NCBI GenBank assembly: GCA_017617475.1
Contig: JAFZWC010000056.1
Location: 1-64,000, forward strand
Source: Bacteroidales bacterium
Lineage (GTDB): Bacteria; Bacteroidota; Bacteroidia; Bacteroidales; UBA932
Reading direction: 5' to 3'
Length of the DNA: 64,000 nt
Every line of letters begins with the position of its first letter. Positions within the stretch are counted from its first letter, which is position 1. Shown one piece after another: positions 30,759 to 40,319 of the stretch. The notes under the pieces are model-generated. The model did not search any database. It was not told where the DNA came from and saw only the letters and a list, made by a program, of their open reading frames with translations. The position numbers and the translations under genes were made by a program.

Positions 30759-32932
30759 TATTTGACCTTTACGTAAAGGACACCGTGGACGGGAATGATG
30801 TACTGCGCTCCGGTGGGAATGTCTTTCTGGCGCCAGAGGTCGCGGACGGTATCGGCTTTAAGGCCAATCTTGGCCAGCGCACCGTCCAGCTGGACCGGCA
30901 ACGAAGAAACATTCAGGTTGAAGATGCCCACAGCCTTGCCGCCGTCGGCCAGGTCACGGCTCCAGATCTGTACGCCGTCCTCGTCCACGTCGCGGTGGGC
31001 CTGACTGCCCAGGACATCCTGGTTCACGGCATTTACCTCATTGTTGCACAGGAGGTTGAAGGTAAAGGCATCCATCTGCGAGAGGTCGCAGCCTATGAGC
31101 ATGTTGGCGGCCAGCAGGGACCACAGGGAGATGTGGGTGTACTGCTCGTCCGGGGTCAGACGGCTGTCACGCAGGTTGTTGCTCCAGCCCACCTTGCCCA
31201 CCACCAGCATATCCGGGTCGTTCCAATGGCCGGGACCGGCATAGGGATAGAGCTCGGGCTGCAGCTCGAAGCCGATGTTGTAGAGCGATCTCCAGGTATC
31301 GTTGATATCCCCGGTGGTGCGCCAGGAGTTGGCATCCACGAAGGCGCCCCACTCCCACACGTCGGCCATGCCGTACTGGCACAGGGAATAGAAAATGTCG
31401 CGCGGCTGCTCCCGCAGGTACTGCTGCATTTTCATGTATGGACGCATGTAGGCGGCCGTAGAGTGGTCGTTGCTGGGATTGAACACCTTGGAATAGCCGC
31501 ACCAGTCGTATTTGAGGTAGTCCACTCCCCAGCTGTTCCACACTTCTGCATCCAGCTTTTCGTGGTCCAGGGAACCCAGATAGCCGCCACAGGTACGGTC
31601 GCCGGGGCTGGAATAGATACCCAGCTTGAGGCCGTTGGAATGCAGCCAGTCACCCAGGGCCTTCATGTCCGGGAACTTCTCGTTGGCCACAATGCGGCCG
31701 TCCGCAGCCCGTTCTTCGGCCTCCCAGGCGTCGTCAATGTTGATGTAGGAATAACCGTAATCGGCCAGGCCGGCGTTAATGAAGGCCGATGCCGATGCCA
31801 TCACCTTCTCCTGCGACACGCTAAGTCCCCAGCAGTTCCAGGAATTCCATCCCATGGGAGGAGTGAGGGCAATCTTCTGGCCCACTTTAAGGGTAAACTG
31901 GGCCGATGCACTGCCTTTGGCATTGGTGGCTTTCAGCACCAGCGGATAGTCGCCTTCCACGGCGCAGCTTCCGCTCAAGACTCCCTTGTCGGCATCCAGC
32001 ACCACACCCTCCGGAAGGCCTTCCACGGCATATTTCATGGGTTTTTCACCCGAGAAGGCCAGGCGGAAGATAACCGGCGAGCCGGGACGCACGCCAAACA
32101 CGGCCGGACCGTTGTAACGCGGCGTGGCAGGAGCCGGCGGGGTAAGGATGTAGGGAGAACACACCTCAACACCCAAGGCTTCTTCAAAACGAGGGTCCTG
32201 GTAAGTTACGGCCAACCGTTTCTGGGGACTCACGGGATAGGAGATTTGTTTGTCCTTCCGGGCCGCCACATTTACCTTTTTGGTGGTGGAAGATTCCACC
32301 TCACCGGTAATCACATCGGCCGTTGTCAGTTTCAGCGTGCCCGCCGTCTTCAAGGCCGAGGACAGCACCACCTTGTATCCACCCTTCTCAGGCACTAGGG
32401 AAATGTTGGCAAAATCTTTCAGATCCGGTTTGTCAATCTTTGCATTCCCCTGGTAGAAACCTCCGGGATCGCCTCCGTTGTACACGCGTACGGCAATCAC
32501 GTTATCGCCGTCCCAGTTCACCCATTGGGTGTCTGCAATATAGCGGCGGGGGGTGGTCCATTCGCCGGAATAGCCATCCTTATCGGTGGGGAAAGTGCCT
32601 GTCTTTCCCACCCAGTGGCCGTTGAACCAGGTTTCGTCGGAGTCGTCTATGGGCCCCAGGTCCAGCATGATATCCGGCACTATTCCCTGTTTGAGGGAAG
32701 AGGGAATCACCACATGGATGCGGTACCAGGCAAAGGCATTGGGATTCTCAATCCCCTGCTGGTTCCAGTCTTTGTCCAGCACGAACACCGGCCAGGCGCT
32801 GTCGTCAAAACCGGGCTGCTGCCAGGCGGGGTTGTCGCCCACCTGGAAACGGGCAGTCTCAATGGATACTCCCTGGGCAGCCAGTGTAAGGGCAGCCAGG
32901 GAGAGGGTAATGGTTATTAGTAATCGTTTCAT
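30758..32932 (-). CDS. GH27 alpha-galactosidase-like enzyme, copy 1
   Basis: A 724-residue secreted protein (signal peptide to about residue 19). A GH2-like jelly-roll (about 20-165, WYRIHVVIPSSLK, DETWFNGHWVG) precedes a linker domain and a putative immunoglobulin-like domain (about 275-345, YAVEGLPEGVVLDADKGVL). The GH27 barrel starts at LTPPMGWNSWNCWG, with nucleophile Asp476 in YLKYDWCGY and the likely acid/base Asp574 in NDPDMLVVG. GH27 enzymes act on alpha-galactosides, and some act on beta-L-arabinopyranosides. It is one of three paralogues in this locus. It follows the M28 peptidase gene by 12 nt and overlaps the next gene by 1 nt. Confidence 0.93.
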   Translation of the reverse strand: MKRLLITITLSLAALTLAAQGVSIETARFQVGDNPAWQQPGFDDSAWPVFVLDKDWNQQGIENPNAFAWYRIHVVIPSSLKQGIVPDIMLDLGPIDDSDETWFNGHWVGKTGTFPTDKDGYSGEWTTPRRYIADTQWVNWDGDNVIAVRVYNGGDPGGFYQGNAKIDKPDLKDFANISLVPEKGGYKVVLSSALKTAGTLKLTTADVITGEVESSTTKKVNVAARKDKQISYPVSPQKRLAVTYQDPRFEEALGVEVCSPYILTPPAPATPRYNGPAVFGVRPGSPVIFRLAFSGEKPMKYAVEGLPEGVVLDADKGVLSGSCAVEGDYPLVLKATNAKGSASAQFTLKVGQKIALTPPMGWNSWNCWGLSVSQEKVMASASAFINAGLADYGYSYINIDDAWEAEERAADGRIVANEKFPDMKALGDWLHSNGLKLGIYSSPGDRTCGGYLGSLDHEKLDAEVWNSWGVDYLKYDWCGYSKVFNPSNDHSTAAYMRPYMKMQQYLREQPRDIFYSLCQYGMADVWEWGAFVDANSWRTTGDINDTWRSLYNIGFELQPELYPYAGPGHWNDPDMLVVGKVGWSNNLRDSRLTPDEQYTHISLWSLLAANMLIGCDLSQMDAFTFNLLCNNEVNAVNQDVLGSQAHRDVDEDGVQIWSRDLADGGKAVGIFNLNVSSLPVQLDGALAKIGLKADTVRDLWRQKDIPTGAQYIIPVHGVLYVKVK

Positions 32933-32944
32933 GGTTGTGTGTTA

Positions 32945-34510
32945 TTAGAAGGGCATCCTGGGCATGGGCGAGCTGGCCACAGGGTACACCGGGATGCGGC
33001 CGGGATCGTTGGCGGCGCAGGCGGCCAGCCAGGCCACGATGGTGGCGTCCAACTTCAGGTCGCTCTGGGAGAGGCGCTCGTAGGTGTCCATGATGGTGTG
33101 GTAGGTGCGTCCGTATTCCAGCTCGTCCTGGATGAACTGATAGGCAGGAAGGCCCACCCGGGTAAAGGACATGTGGTCGGTGCCGCCGGTGGTGCGGGGC
33201 GACAAGTACTGGAAGCCCAGGGACTCGATGCTCTTCATCCAGGCTTCGAAGAAGGGGAAGGCACCGTCGTTGCGCTCCAGATAGATGCCGCGGAAACGGC
33301 CGGAACCGTTGTCCATATTCAAGTAAAGGGCGAACTTGTCAAAGCCGGGAAGCTTCTTTCCGTCCTTATACAGATACTGGTTCAGGTAGCCGCTGGAGCC
33401 ATAGAGGCCCTGCTCTTCGCCTCCCCAGAGGGCCAGGCGGATGGTGCGCTTGGGCTTGAAGCCCAGCTCCTTGAGGATGCGCATGGCTTCCACCATCACA
33501 ATGCAGCCGGAGGCATTGTCGGCCGCACCGGTACCGCCGTGCCAGGAGTCGAAGTGGGCACCCAGGAGGATGATCTCGTCCTTGAGCTTGGGATCGGTGC
33601 CGGGAATCTCGGCATAGAGGTTATGCACCTCGCAGTCGTTGGTGAAGCGGTTGATGAGTTCCAGTTCCATTACCACCTTCTGGCCGTTCTGGATAAGACG
33701 GACCATACGGTTGTGGTCTTCCAGCGGCATGGCCAGTTCGGGAACGGGTTCGGGGTCACCCGCGCGGTAATTCGCACCGGAACCGCTGGGTACATTGAAG
33801 GTACCGCTTCCGTTCACGACGCACAGGGGCTTTTCCGTACGGTAGAAATCGGCCATAGCCTGGCGCAGTTCCATCATCGCACGGAAATCACGGGGCATTC
33901 CGCGTCCGGGACCGCCGGGGCCGCCGAAACGGCTGCGGGCCGTGGCCCGGTTATCCTGAGTCAGCTCTTCCAGTTCCTCTTCGGTATAGCGGGAGGCCAG
34001 AGGCTCAAAGCTGATTTCCACGGTACGCGTGGAAGGGACCAGCAGAATCTTGCCCTCCACCTTGCCGCGGTATTGATCCAGGTCTTCCTTGGTCTGGGCG
34101 TCAAAGATGATGCATTCACCCTTCACCAGACCGTCGGTGCTGCCGGACCATGCGCGGGGATTCACCGAGAAGGCGCAATAGTACGGGGCTGTCATGGCCG
34201 CATAGGTCTTCACCACGTCCCAGCCGCCGCGGGCAAACTCCATGGCAAAGGCGGAACGGGGATTGGAGAGGCCGATTTCCTCCAGTTTCTCAATCATCAG
34301 GGAATCGGCACGGCGCTTCTGCAGGGAGGCCGTGAGGCGGGATCCCACATAGTCCGTCATGTACTGGGAAAGCTCTTCCACATGGGAATTGCCCAGGCCC
34401 TCGGCCTTGATCTTGGAGGCCCATTCGGCCGATTCAGCTACTTGGGCCTGTGCCTGGCTGCCGCCCAGAACCAGGGCGACAAGCGGGATAAGGAAAAACA
34501 ATTTCTTCAT
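32945..34510 (-). CDS. M28-family zinc metallopeptidase (carboxypeptidase Q-like), secreted
   Basis: A 521-residue protein with signal peptide (AQAQ). A PA-type insert is seen around residues 130-260, followed by the M28 catalytic domain with two-zinc ligands His319/Asp321 in GAHFDSWHGG, Asp in GAADNASG, catalytic Glu365-Glu366 in WGGEEQGLYGS, and His in TDHMSFTRVG. The family removes amino acids or dipeptides from peptide ends. A Gly/Pro/Arg-rich loop (FGGPGGPGRGMPRDF) is unusual. A peptidase inside a glycosidase operon suggests that the substrate carries peptide, such as a glycoprotein or arabinogalactan-protein. Confidence 0.92.
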   Translation of the reverse strand: MKKLFFLIPLVALVLGGSQAQAQVAESAEWASKIKAEGLGNSHVEELSQYMTDYVGSRLTASLQKRRADSLMIEKLEEIGLSNPRSAFAMEFARGGWDVVKTYAAMTAPYYCAFSVNPRAWSGSTDGLVKGECIIFDAQTKEDLDQYRGKVEGKILLVPSTRTVEISFEPLASRYTEEELEELTQDNRATARSRFGGPGGPGRGMPRDFRAMMELRQAMADFYRTEKPLCVVNGSGTFNVPSGSGANYRAGDPEPVPELAMPLEDHNRMVRLIQNGQKVVMELELINRFTNDCEVHNLYAEIPGTDPKLKDEIILLGAHFDSWHGGTGAADNASGCIVMVEAMRILKELGFKPKRTIRLALWGGEEQGLYGSSGYLNQYLYKDGKKLPGFDKFALYLNMDNGSGRFRGIYLERNDGAFPFFEAWMKSIESLGFQYLSPRTTGGTDHMSFTRVGLPAYQFIQDELEYGRTYHTIMDTYERLSQSDLKLDATIVAWLAACAANDPGRIPVYPVASSPMPRMPF

Positions 34511-34534
34511 GATTATAAGTTCGTCAGGGTTACA

Positions 34535-35866
34535 CTATTTGCGTTTGGGGAATACGAAAGTTCCGTGGACTTTGCCGGAATAGATATTATGGACGGTGAT
34601 GCGGAGCTTGCCGTCCTGCACCTTTCCTTCCATCACCGTGGGGAATTCCTTCTCTTCCATGTGGGAGCCGCCGCCCACCAGCTGGGCCCAGCAGCGGTCC
34701 TTTTCGGGAGCGTCATAGCGGAACAGATGCATGTGGGCCGTTATGAGCAGCTGGCATTTGGCCTTGTGCAGCAACGGGCCCCACATCTTTCCGCAGGTAC
34801 GCTGCCAGAAGGCAAAGTCGGCCGTATACTGAGGGTCTTTGTCGGCCGGAGCCACGTCGCCGGGATTGTGGGTGGGATCGGAGTCAAAGAGCGGAATATG
34901 GCAGAAAGCCACCAGGAAGGGGGCCGATTTAATCTCAGGCCGGTTCAGGGCATCTTTCAGCCAGAGCGTCTGGGCCTCGCGGTACTCCTTGCTCTTGAAG
35001 AGTCCGGCAAAGATGGGATTGGTGTCCAGCTTGTCCTCGGCCGTATCCAGGCCGATGAGGGCTATGTCGCCCATGCGCACAGCGAAGTTGCGGCCCAGGT
35101 CCCAGTCGCGCGGGGAGCGCTCCTCGGGCTGGCGGTACATCCACACCTTTTCCAGATGGCGGTTGGCCCAGCCGCGGGAGTCGTGGTTGCCGGGGCAGAA
35201 CAGATAAGGCGTCTCGGCCGCATAGTCCTTGCGGGGAATGGGCTGGTCCAGGAAGATGGTCACCTGACGCTCAATGTTCTCTTCCGAGTTGGAGGCATCG
35301 CCGTTCCAAATAACACAGGTAGGGGCCAGGGAAGCCACCTTTTCCTGCACAGGGCCTATGGCCTTCCAATGGGCGTGGGTGTCGCTGATAACGCAGAAAC
35401 TGCTGTCTTTAAGCGCTTTACCCGCCGTCACGAAGGAATAGACCCGGGGGTCTTCCTCGTTGCCCAGCACCTTCATGTCGTATCCGTGACCATAGTGGAT
35501 GCGGTCTGCGCCTATGCGGTAGTAGTACCTTGTGGCAGGCTTCAGGCCCGTCACCCGCACCTGGATCACGCGCGCGTCAATGTCGGCCAGGCGGTGACCG
35601 CCGCAAAGGATCTTGCGGGCGTCGGAAAGGTCCGGTTTTTCGCCGATGAGCACATAACCGTTGGCCAGGGCGTTCACGGCGAACACTACGCCGATGGAAG
35701 TCTCGGCAAAATTCTGAAGCACCGGGGCCGTGGCAATAAGCTTGTCCGAAGTCTCTTCCTCCGGCAGCGCAGCCTGGGTTCTCTCGGCCGCCTTCAGCAA
35801 TTCTCCAGCGCCGCTGGCTGCCACCGCGGCTACCGCCGTACTCTTTATAAAATCTCTTCTGTCCAT
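34535..35866 (-). CDS. Purple-acid-phosphatase-like metallophosphoesterase with Tat signal
   Basis: A 443-residue protein beginning MDRRDFIKSTAVAAVAASGAG, a twin-arginine signal. Residues about 50-140 form a fibronectin-like purple acid phosphatase N domain (VQVRVTGLKPATRYYYRIG). The calcineurin-like domain follows with metal motifs VISDTHAHWK, WNGDASNSEENI, CPGNHDSRGW, CHIPLF and TAHMHLF. The enzyme would hydrolyse phosphomonoesters or diesters outside the cytoplasm. The first 23 nt of this gene match those of the MBL-fold gene at 56772 almost exactly. It ends 24 nt before M28 and begins one base after the stop of GH27 copy 2. Confidence 0.9.
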   Translation of the reverse strand: MDRRDFIKSTAVAAVAASGAGELLKAAERTQAALPEEETSDKLIATAPVLQNFAETSIGVVFAVNALANGYVLIGEKPDLSDARKILCGGHRLADIDARVIQVRVTGLKPATRYYYRIGADRIHYGHGYDMKVLGNEEDPRVYSFVTAGKALKDSSFCVISDTHAHWKAIGPVQEKVASLAPTCVIWNGDASNSEENIERQVTIFLDQPIPRKDYAAETPYLFCPGNHDSRGWANRHLEKVWMYRQPEERSPRDWDLGRNFAVRMGDIALIGLDTAEDKLDTNPIFAGLFKSKEYREAQTLWLKDALNRPEIKSAPFLVAFCHIPLFDSDPTHNPGDVAPADKDPQYTADFAFWQRTCGKMWGPLLHKAKCQLLITAHMHLFRYDAPEKDRCWAQLVGGGSHMEEKEFPTVMEGKVQDGKLRITVHNIYSGKVHGTFVFPKRK

Positions 35867-35867
35867 A

Positions 35868-38042
35868 TTATTTTACTTTTACGTATCTTACACCATGTGA
35901 AGGAATTACATAGGTTTCCTCCGTAGGAATATCGGTCTGGCGCCAGAGGTCGCGAACCGTGTCGGCTTTAAGGCCGATCTTGGCCAATTCGGCGGCGAGC
36001 CGCACCGGGACGGCCGACTCGTTCAGGTTGAAGATGCCCACGGCGTGGGAACCATCGCTGAGGTCCCGGCTCCAAATCTGGATGCCGTCCTCTACCACAT
36101 CCTGATGTGCCTGATGGCCCAGGACATCCTGGTTCACGGCATTCACCTCGTTGTTGCACAGGAGGTTGAAGGTAAAGTCGTCTATCTGGGAGATGTCGCA
36201 GCCTATGAGCATGTTGGCCGCCAGAAGACTCCACAGGGAAATGTGCGTATATTGTTCGTCCGGGGTCAGACGGCTGTCGCGCAGGCTGCTGCTCCAGCCC
36301 ACCTTGCCCACGATGAGCATGTCCGGATCGTTCCAATGGCCGGGGCCGGCATAAGGATGAAGTCCGGGCTGTCTTTCAAAACCCGTCACATAGAGAGACT
36401 CCCAGGAGTCGTTGATGTCGTGCGAGGTACGCCAGGAATTGGCGTCAATGAAAGCACCCCATTCCCAAACCTTACCCCAGCCATACTGGCACAGGGAATA
36501 GAAAATGTCGCGCGGCTGCTCCCGCAGATACTGCTGCATCTTCAGGTAAGGACGGATGTAGGCGGCCTCGGACTTGTCCGGGCTGGCGTCAAACACCTTG
36601 CTGTAGCCGCACCAGTCGTATTTGAGGTAATCCACTCCCCAGCTGTTCCAGACCTCGGCATCCAGCTTCTCATGGTCCAGGCTGCCCAGGAAACCGCCGC
36701 AGGTGTGGTCACCGGGGCTGGAATAAATGCCGAACTTAAGGCCGTTGGAATGCAGGTAATCGCCCAGGGCCTTCATGTCCGGGAACTTTTCGTTACCCTC
36801 AATGCGGCCGTCCGCGGTACGGTACTCGGACTCCCAGGCATCGTCAATGTTCATATAGGAATAGCCATAATCGGCCAGGCCCTTGTTGATGAGGGCGGCG
36901 GCCGATGCCATCACCTTCTCTTGTGATACGCTAAGGGCCCAGCAGTTCCAGCTGTTCCAGCCCATGGGCGGCGTGAGGCCAATCTGGGTTCCCACCTTCA
37001 GGGTAAACTGTGCCGATGCGCTGCCCTTGGCGTTGGTGGCCGTAAAGGTGAGCGGATAATCCCCTGCCACGGCGCAGCTGCCGCTCAGAACGCCTTTGTC
37101 GGCATCCAGCACAACGCCCTCCGGAAGGCCTTCCACGGCATATTTCATGGGCTTTTCGCCCGAGAAGGCCAGGCGGAAGATAACCGGCGAGCCGGGACGT
37201 ACGCCATACACCAGGGGGCCGTTATAACGCGGTGTGGCCGGGGCGGGTGGCGTGAGGATATAAGGGGCCGTGACTTCGGCATTCAGCACTTCCTCAAAGC
37301 GGGGGTCGGTATAGGTCACGCAGAGCCGCTTCTGCGGGGCCAGGGCGAAGGAAACGGGCTTCTCCTTCCAGGCAGGAACGGTCACTTTCTGCGTCTTGTC
37401 ACTTTCCACCTGGCCGGTGATTACATCCGTCACCGTCACGTGCAGGGAACCCACGGTCTTTACGGAGGAAGCCAAAACAGCCTTGTAGCCGCCTTCTTCC
37501 GCCTCTAGCGTGAGCTTGGCAAAGTCTTTAAGGCTGGGCTTCTCTATCTTGGCGGCGCCTCTGTAGAAGCCGCCCGGATCGCCGTAGTTATACACGCGTA
37601 CGGCAATCACGTTGTCCTTGTCCCAGTTCACCCACTTGGGGTCCACCACATAGTGGCGGCGGCTTCCGTACTCGCTGCAATACCCGCCCGGATCCTCCGG
37701 GAAGGTTCCGTTCTTGCCCACCACATGGCCATTAATCCACGTCTGGTCGGAATCGTCAATGGCACCCAGGCTCAGCATAATGGCTTCTACCGTCCCCTTC
37801 TTGAGCGAGGACGGAATCACTACATGGATGCGGTACCAGCCATAGCCGTTCGCATAGTCCACCAGGTCTTCCCAGGACTGCTGGAAAGTAACCTCCTGCC
37901 AGGCACTGTCGTCATACGTCGGAGCGCTCCAGGCGGGGTTGTCCCCCTTCTGGAAAAGGCCCTTGTCAAAAGTAAGCTCTTGCGCGCCCAGGGTTTGGAC
38001 AACCAGTAGCACCGCACAAAGCGTGAAATGCAATCTATTCAT
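35868..38042 (-). CDS. GH27 alpha-galactosidase-like enzyme, copy 2
   Basis: A 724-residue secreted protein of the same architecture as the 30758 and 38130 paralogues: an N-terminal jelly-roll, linker beta domain, putative immunoglobulin-like domain and GH27 barrel. The nucleophile is Asp476 (YLKYDWCGY) and the acid/base candidate lies in NDPDMLIVGKVG. The immunoglobulin-like domain is nearly identical to that of copy 1 at the DNA level, while the N-terminal jelly-roll is clearly diverged (for example QQSWEDLVDYANGYGW against DKDWNQQGIENPNAFAW). That pattern suggests domain-wise gene conversion. The preceding 87-nt gap holds a hairpin. Confidence 0.93.
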   Translation of the reverse strand: MNRLHFTLCAVLLVVQTLGAQELTFDKGLFQKGDNPAWSAPTYDDSAWQEVTFQQSWEDLVDYANGYGWYRIHVVIPSSLKKGTVEAIMLSLGAIDDSDQTWINGHVVGKNGTFPEDPGGYCSEYGSRRHYVVDPKWVNWDKDNVIAVRVYNYGDPGGFYRGAAKIEKPSLKDFAKLTLEAEEGGYKAVLASSVKTVGSLHVTVTDVITGQVESDKTQKVTVPAWKEKPVSFALAPQKRLCVTYTDPRFEEVLNAEVTAPYILTPPAPATPRYNGPLVYGVRPGSPVIFRLAFSGEKPMKYAVEGLPEGVVLDADKGVLSGSCAVAGDYPLTFTATNAKGSASAQFTLKVGTQIGLTPPMGWNSWNCWALSVSQEKVMASAAALINKGLADYGYSYMNIDDAWESEYRTADGRIEGNEKFPDMKALGDYLHSNGLKFGIYSSPGDHTCGGFLGSLDHEKLDAEVWNSWGVDYLKYDWCGYSKVFDASPDKSEAAYIRPYLKMQQYLREQPRDIFYSLCQYGWGKVWEWGAFIDANSWRTSHDINDSWESLYVTGFERQPGLHPYAGPGHWNDPDMLIVGKVGWSSSLRDSRLTPDEQYTHISLWSLLAANMLIGCDISQIDDFTFNLLCNNEVNAVNQDVLGHQAHQDVVEDGIQIWSRDLSDGSHAVGIFNLNESAVPVRLAAELAKIGLKADTVRDLWRQTDIPTEETYVIPSHGVRYVKVK

Positions 38043-38061
38043 TATTAATTCTTTATCAATT

Positions 38062-38088
38062 TTCTCCTACGCAAAATGCCGACGAGAA
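38062..38088 (-). other. Weak intercistronic hairpin before GH27 copy 2
   Basis: TTCTC (38062-38066) and GAGAA (38084-38088) can pair across a 17-nt loop. In the mRNA the downstream arm reads TAGGAGAAAA, with AGGAG about 21 nt before the GH27 start, the same arrangement as in the stronger hairpins of this locus. Confidence 0.3.
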
Positions 38089-38129
38089 TAATTATAAGCT
38101 ACTTATATTTAACAAGTTACATCTCACGC

Positions 38130-40319
38130 TCATCGGGCAGTCTTCAAATAGAGTACTCCATGGCTTGGAATCGGATACTCCGCCGCCGTAGGGATGTCCT
38201 GCTGGCGCCAGAGGTCGCGGACCGTGGCAGCGTGAAGGCCGATCTTGGCCAGCGTGCCGTCCAGACGCACCGGAACCGAGGTTTCATTCAGGTTGAAGAT
38301 GCCCACGGCCGTACTTCCGTCTGCCAAAGGCCGGCTCCAGATCTGGATACCATCCTCGTCCACGTCGCGGTGCGCCTGCTTGCCCAGGACATCCTGGTTA
38401 ACGGCATTCACCTCGTTGTTGCAGAGGAGGTTGAAGGTAAAGTCGTCCATCTGGTCGATGGGGCAACCTATGAGCATATTGGCCGCCAGCAGAGACCATA
38501 AGGAGATATGGGTGTACTGTTCGTCCGGGGTGAGCTGAGTGTCCCGCAGGCTGTCGCTCCAGCCCACCTTGCCTACAACCAGCATGTCGGGGTCGTTCCA
38601 GTGGCCGATGGAGGAATACTTGTACAGGTCGGCCTGCTGCCGGAAGCCCACATCCAAGATGGACTCCCATGTATCATCTATGTCCTGTGCCGTACGCCAG
38701 CTGTTCCCGTCACAATACAGGCCCCACAGATAAACCTGTGTGCCGCCCAGCGGGCCCAGGCTGTAGAAAATGTCGCGGGGCTGTTTTCGCACATATTTCT
38801 GCATCAGCAGATAGGGGCGCACACAGCTGGGGAAGCCATAGTCATTCTCCTGTGCCCTCACCTGCTCGTAACTGCACCAGTCATATTTGAGGTAATCCAC
38901 GCCCCAGCTGGCCCAGGTCTCGGCATCCTGCCGCTCATAACCCATGGAAGCCGGATAACCGCCGCAGGTGCGGGGTCCGGGGCCGGAATAAATGCCGAAC
39001 TTGAGGCCGTTGGAATGCAGCCAGTCTCCCAGCCCCTTCATGTCCGGGAACTTCTCATTGGCACCCAGATAACCCTCAGGGGTACGTTCAACAGCTTCCC
39101 AGCCGTCGTCCAGGTTTATATAGGCATAGCCATAATCGGCCAGTCCGCGGTTAATTAAGGCGGCGGCCGAGTCCATCACCTTCTCCTGCGACACGCTCAG
39201 GCCCCAGCAATTCCAGCTGTTCCAGCCCATGGGCGGGGTAAGGGCAATGTTCTCCCCCACCTTCAGGGTAAACTGCGCCAATGCGCTGCCCTTGGCGTTG
39301 GTAGCCTTAAACACCAGCGGGTAATCTCCCGCCTGGGCGCAACTGCCGCTGAGGACGCCCTTGTCGGCATCCAGCACAACACCCTCCGGAAGGCCTTCCA
39401 CGGCATAATTCATGGGTTTTTCGCCAGAGAAGGCCAGGCGGAAAACCAGAGGAGCACCCGGGGTGACGCCATACACGGCAGGACCGTTGTAACGCGGCGT
39501 AGCGGGAGCTTCGGGCGTAAGGATGTAGCGGGAACTGTAATTGCCCGTGAGCTTTTCCCCGGTGTTGTTGTCCGTATAGGTAAGCGCCAGGCGCTTGATG
39601 CCAGTGACAGGAATGAGCAGTTCGGCAGGCTTGCCCGGAGTCAGCTTGATTTTGCGCGTGGCGGGGGCATCGGCCTTTTCCGTATAGTTGTCTTTTCCCT
39701 CGATTAGGAGGGTTCCGCCGGTTTTGACCTGCGAATCGAAGACCACCTTGCACCGGCCGCCAGCGTCGGAGACCGTGAGCGTGACCACGTCTGCAAGAGC
39801 CAGGGACCCGATCCGGACGGGACCTTCGTAAAAGCCGCCGGGGTCGCCCCCGTTGTAAACGCGTACGGCAATCACATTCTCCTGGTCCCATTTGACCCGG
39901 CTCCAGGGCACCCCATAGTGCCGGGGGCGGTCATACGCGGTCCGATAACGTTCCGTACCCTCGGCATTGGTTCCGGTCTTTCCCGCCCAAACGCCGTTGA
40001 ACCAGGTTTCATCGGTATCGTCTATGCAGCCCAGGTTCAACATGAGCATCCCAGGGAAAGGGCAAGCCTTCTTGAGGGACGAAGGAATGACCACATGGAT
40101 GCGGTACCAGCCGAAGCCGTCCGGATTGGAAACGCCCTGCTCATTCCAGTCCTTGTCCAGCGTGAGCACCGGCCAGGCGCTGTCGTCAAAGGCAGGCTGG
40201 CTCCACGCCGGATTGTCTCCCACGGAGAAACGGGCCTCATTGACCGTCACTTCCTGGGCCGAAAGCAAACCTGGCAGCACCAGAAGCGCCGCCAGGAAAA
40301 ATATACGAATATTATTCAT
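38130..40319 (-). CDS. GH27 alpha-galactosidase-like enzyme, copy 3
   Basis: I place the start at 40319 (MNNIRIFF), giving a signal peptide (LLSAQ-EV) and an 8-nt overlap with the upstream gene; 729 residues. The architecture matches the other two GH27 paralogues, with nucleophile Asp480 in YLKYDWCSY and NDPDMLVVGKVG downstream. Near the barrel mouth it differs from the others (GPGPRTCGGYPASMGYERQ against SPGDRTCGGYLGSLDHEK, and YEQVRAQENDYGFPS replacing the Gly-Tyr-Ser-Lys loop), so its substrate preference may differ. The overlap indicates translational coupling to the phosphatase-superfamily gene. Confidence 0.93.
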   Translation of the reverse strand: MNNIRIFFLAALLVLPGLLSAQEVTVNEARFSVGDNPAWSQPAFDDSAWPVLTLDKDWNEQGVSNPDGFGWYRIHVVIPSSLKKACPFPGMLMLNLGCIDDTDETWFNGVWAGKTGTNAEGTERYRTAYDRPRHYGVPWSRVKWDQENVIAVRVYNGGDPGGFYEGPVRIGSLALADVVTLTVSDAGGRCKVVFDSQVKTGGTLLIEGKDNYTEKADAPATRKIKLTPGKPAELLIPVTGIKRLALTYTDNNTGEKLTGNYSSRYILTPEAPATPRYNGPAVYGVTPGAPLVFRLAFSGEKPMNYAVEGLPEGVVLDADKGVLSGSCAQAGDYPLVFKATNAKGSALAQFTLKVGENIALTPPMGWNSWNCWGLSVSQEKVMDSAAALINRGLADYGYAYINLDDGWEAVERTPEGYLGANEKFPDMKGLGDWLHSNGLKFGIYSGPGPRTCGGYPASMGYERQDAETWASWGVDYLKYDWCSYEQVRAQENDYGFPSCVRPYLLMQKYVRKQPRDIFYSLGPLGGTQVYLWGLYCDGNSWRTAQDIDDTWESILDVGFRQQADLYKYSSIGHWNDPDMLVVGKVGWSDSLRDTQLTPDEQYTHISLWSLLAANMLIGCPIDQMDDFTFNLLCNNEVNAVNQDVLGKQAHRDVDEDGIQIWSRPLADGSTAVGIFNLNETSVPVRLDGTLAKIGLHAATVRDLWRQQDIPTAAEYPIPSHGVLYLKTAR

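Noticed and set aside
32939..35926. A + strand open frame of about 995 codons opposite M28 and the phosphoesterase
   Set aside because: It spans two well-supported genes on the other strand and has low-complexity composition.
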